Source: Clostridia bacterium (GTDB taxonomy: Bacteria; Bacillota; Clostridia; Oscillospirales; Butyricicoccaceae). From it: a DNA stretch of 6,936 nt. Positions 6,146-6,936 of this stretch are shown in pieces. The notes beneath the pieces are model-generated. The model saw nothing but the letters and a program-made list of their open reading frames with translations, was not told where the DNA came from and did not search any database. Both the position numbers and the translations under genes were made by a program. The stretch lies in assembly GCA_017407765.1 (NCBI GenBank), contig JAFQVZ010000258.1:1-6936 (forward strand), read 5' to 3'. The first letter of the stretch is position 1. Every line of letters begins with the position of its first letter.

Positions 6146-6151
6146 CCTCCT
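6146..6151 (-). promoter_or_regulatory. Ribosome binding site of the DUF6514-like gene
   Basis: On the - strand AGGAGG (in AAAAGGAGGATT) is a full Shine-Dalgarno sequence. Its distance of 5 nt to the first ATG and 8 nt to the adjacent second ATG leaves the exact start open by one codon. Confidence 0.85.
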
Positions 6152-6187
6152 TTTATTATCCCTCTTTTCGTTTCCCTCACCTATATT

Positions 6188-6216
6188 CTGTCACTTTTAT
6201 TCACGAATGTCCACCT
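6188..6216 (-). promoter_or_regulatory. Candidate promoter of the DUF6514-like gene
   Basis: On the - strand TGGACA is followed 17 nt later by CAGAAT, which is preceded by TGA. The -35 matches the consensus in 5 of 6 positions but the -10 in only 4 of 6. It lies between the terminator at 6239-6276 and the gene, where a promoter is expected. The AT-rich spacer also holds GTGAATA, so a sporulation-type sigma factor cannot be excluded, but I see no clean match. Confidence 0.35.
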
Positions 6217-6238
6217 AATCTCATCGACTAATTCCGAC

Positions 6239-6276
6239 AAAAAGCGCAGCATTTCATACGAAAAGCTGCGCTTTTT
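6239..6276. terminator. Intrinsic terminator, symmetric, after the right-edge gene
   Basis: AAAAAGCGCAGC (6239-6250) pairs perfectly with GCTGCGCTTTTT (6265-6276). Inside, TTTC (6252-6255) pairs with GAAA (6260-6263) around an ATAC tetraloop after an A-A mismatch, giving a long hairpin. A/T tails flank both sides, so it could work in either direction. Its natural user is the - strand gene whose stop codon ends only 4 nt before the stem. Confidence 0.88.
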
Positions 6277-6280
6277 CCTA

Positions 6281-6936
6281 TTATTCCGCCTGCTCAGGGA
6301 TCAATCTCAGAATACTCCAGATATATGTCCCCATTTTATCATTAGATCCCAGCTCAACAAGCCAAATCTCACCGTCTGCCTTCACAAGGAACATTCCCGG
6401 CTTCATTGGAAGATAAAGCAGCTCACTGTAAATCTCACTTATATTATGATCCACCTCAAATCCTTTAGGGATATGCATCTCTGTCCACTCTTCATCAGTA
6501 TAAGGAAACTCCTGCCATTTCCATTCGGACACCTGTGCAATATGATCGGGTGCACTTTCATCGGAGGCATCGGAAATAAACATATCATCTTTGATGACAT
6601 ATCTTATCCCGTCCTGCCCCGGGATAAATAACGAGGAACTCAATGGATTCATATAAAGACACTTATCAGCCACATATACCATTCCATCAGAAAGTCCTTC
6701 ATTTTCAAGAGTATATATTATCTCGAAAACAGACACCCCCTTTTCTCCCTGAATGTAGTATACTGCCTTCTCTCCATCTCGCTCATTAATGATTACATTA
6801 ATTTCAAATGATCCGTCTTTGCCTTTTTCAAGCTTATGGGTTTCTTTTTCAATAAACGAGCCCTTATATCTGTGTTCACTTACCACAAGAATATCGGCAT
6901 CCCAGTCAGCTTTTAATCTTATCTGCCCTGAATGAG
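6281..6936 (-). CDS. C-terminal 217 residues of an unrecognised protein (5' partial)
   Basis: The frame is open from the right edge to the TAA at 6283-6281, so the gene very probably starts outside the window. A GTG at 6886 could be read as a start and would give 201 residues, but no ribosome binding site precedes it, and the upstream in-frame residues (GQIRLKADWDADIL) continue smoothly as plausible protein. The visible part is acidic, strand-rich and without membrane segments. It has many aromatic residues, such as EWKWQEFPYTDEEW at about 123-136 counted from the GTG, and ends with a GEIWLVELGS strand pair and an IWSILRLIP segment. I do not recognise the family and would not guess a function. 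The gene is visibly richer in A and T than the M20 peptidase gene. The strong hairpin starting 4 nt after its stop ends the transcript. Confidence 0.72.
   Translation of the reverse strand, partial: HSGQIRLKADWDADILVVSEHRYKGSFIEKETHKLEKGKDGSFEINVIINERDGEKAVYYIQGEKGVSVFEIIYTLENEGLSDGMVYVADKCLYMNPLSSSLFIPGQDGIRYVIKDDMFISDASDESAPDHIAQVSEWKWQEFPYTDEEWTEMHIPKGFEVDHNISEIYSELLYLPMKPGMFLVKADGEIWLVELGSNDKMGTYIWSILRLIPEQAE

Noticed and set aside
6157..6162. ATTATC (GATAAT on the - strand) as the -10 of the DUF6514-like gene
   Set aside because: Transcription would start within or just before the ribosome binding site and no -35 hexamer lies at the right distance.
6884..6886. GTG as the start of the right-edge gene
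   Set aside because: No Shine-Dalgarno sequence precedes it, and the frame stays open with sensible residues to the window edge, so a truncated gene is more likely.

Overview
The window looks like ordinary chromosome from a low-to-medium G+C Gram-positive anaerobe, most likely a gut Clostridia (Oscillospiraceae or Lachnospiraceae type). The support is a lipobox lipoprotein, strong AGGAGG-type ribosome binding sites, TGn-extended sigma-A promoters, NrdR, and the clostridial families DUF421/YetF, DUF4363 and a DUF6514-like protein. The assignment to a group is inference from gene content; no rRNA or tRNA is present.

Layout. Positions 1-1170 (+) hold the C-terminal end of an unrecognised gene followed 17 nt later by a PstS-like substrate-binding lipoprotein. 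A perfect 13-bp hairpin at 1187-1216 ends this unit and also serves the convergent gene that follows. Positions 1228-2859 (-) hold a 543-residue membrane-anchored protein of unknown function with a TTG start. A 139-bp divergent region (2860-2998) carries two back-to-back sigma-A-like promoters, the left one for the membrane protein and the right one for an M20-family metallopeptidase at 2999-4144 (+). After a strong terminator comes a two-gene (+) unit: a DUF421/YetF membrane protein (4251-4931) overlapping by ATGA with a DUF4363-like protein (4928-5290). From 5299 the strand switches. nrdR (5332-5799, -) lies downstream of a small DUF6514-like gene (5850-6140, -) and has its own strong promoter at the junction. 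A terminator at 6239-6276 ends a further (-) gene that runs off the right edge of the window.

How the genes work together. There is no single pathway. The only tight functional unit is the DUF421-DUF4363 pair, whose ATGA overlap implies translational coupling. NrdR is the ATP/dATP-sensing repressor of ribonucleotide reductase genes, none of which lie here. The lipoprotein has no transporter genes beside it in the window.

I see no mobile element, CRISPR array, riboswitch, attachment site or clearly new system. The least explained items are the 543-residue protein with its apparent internal repeats, the divergent promoter pair and the two partial edge genes. No gene-free stretch is longer than about 140 bases.
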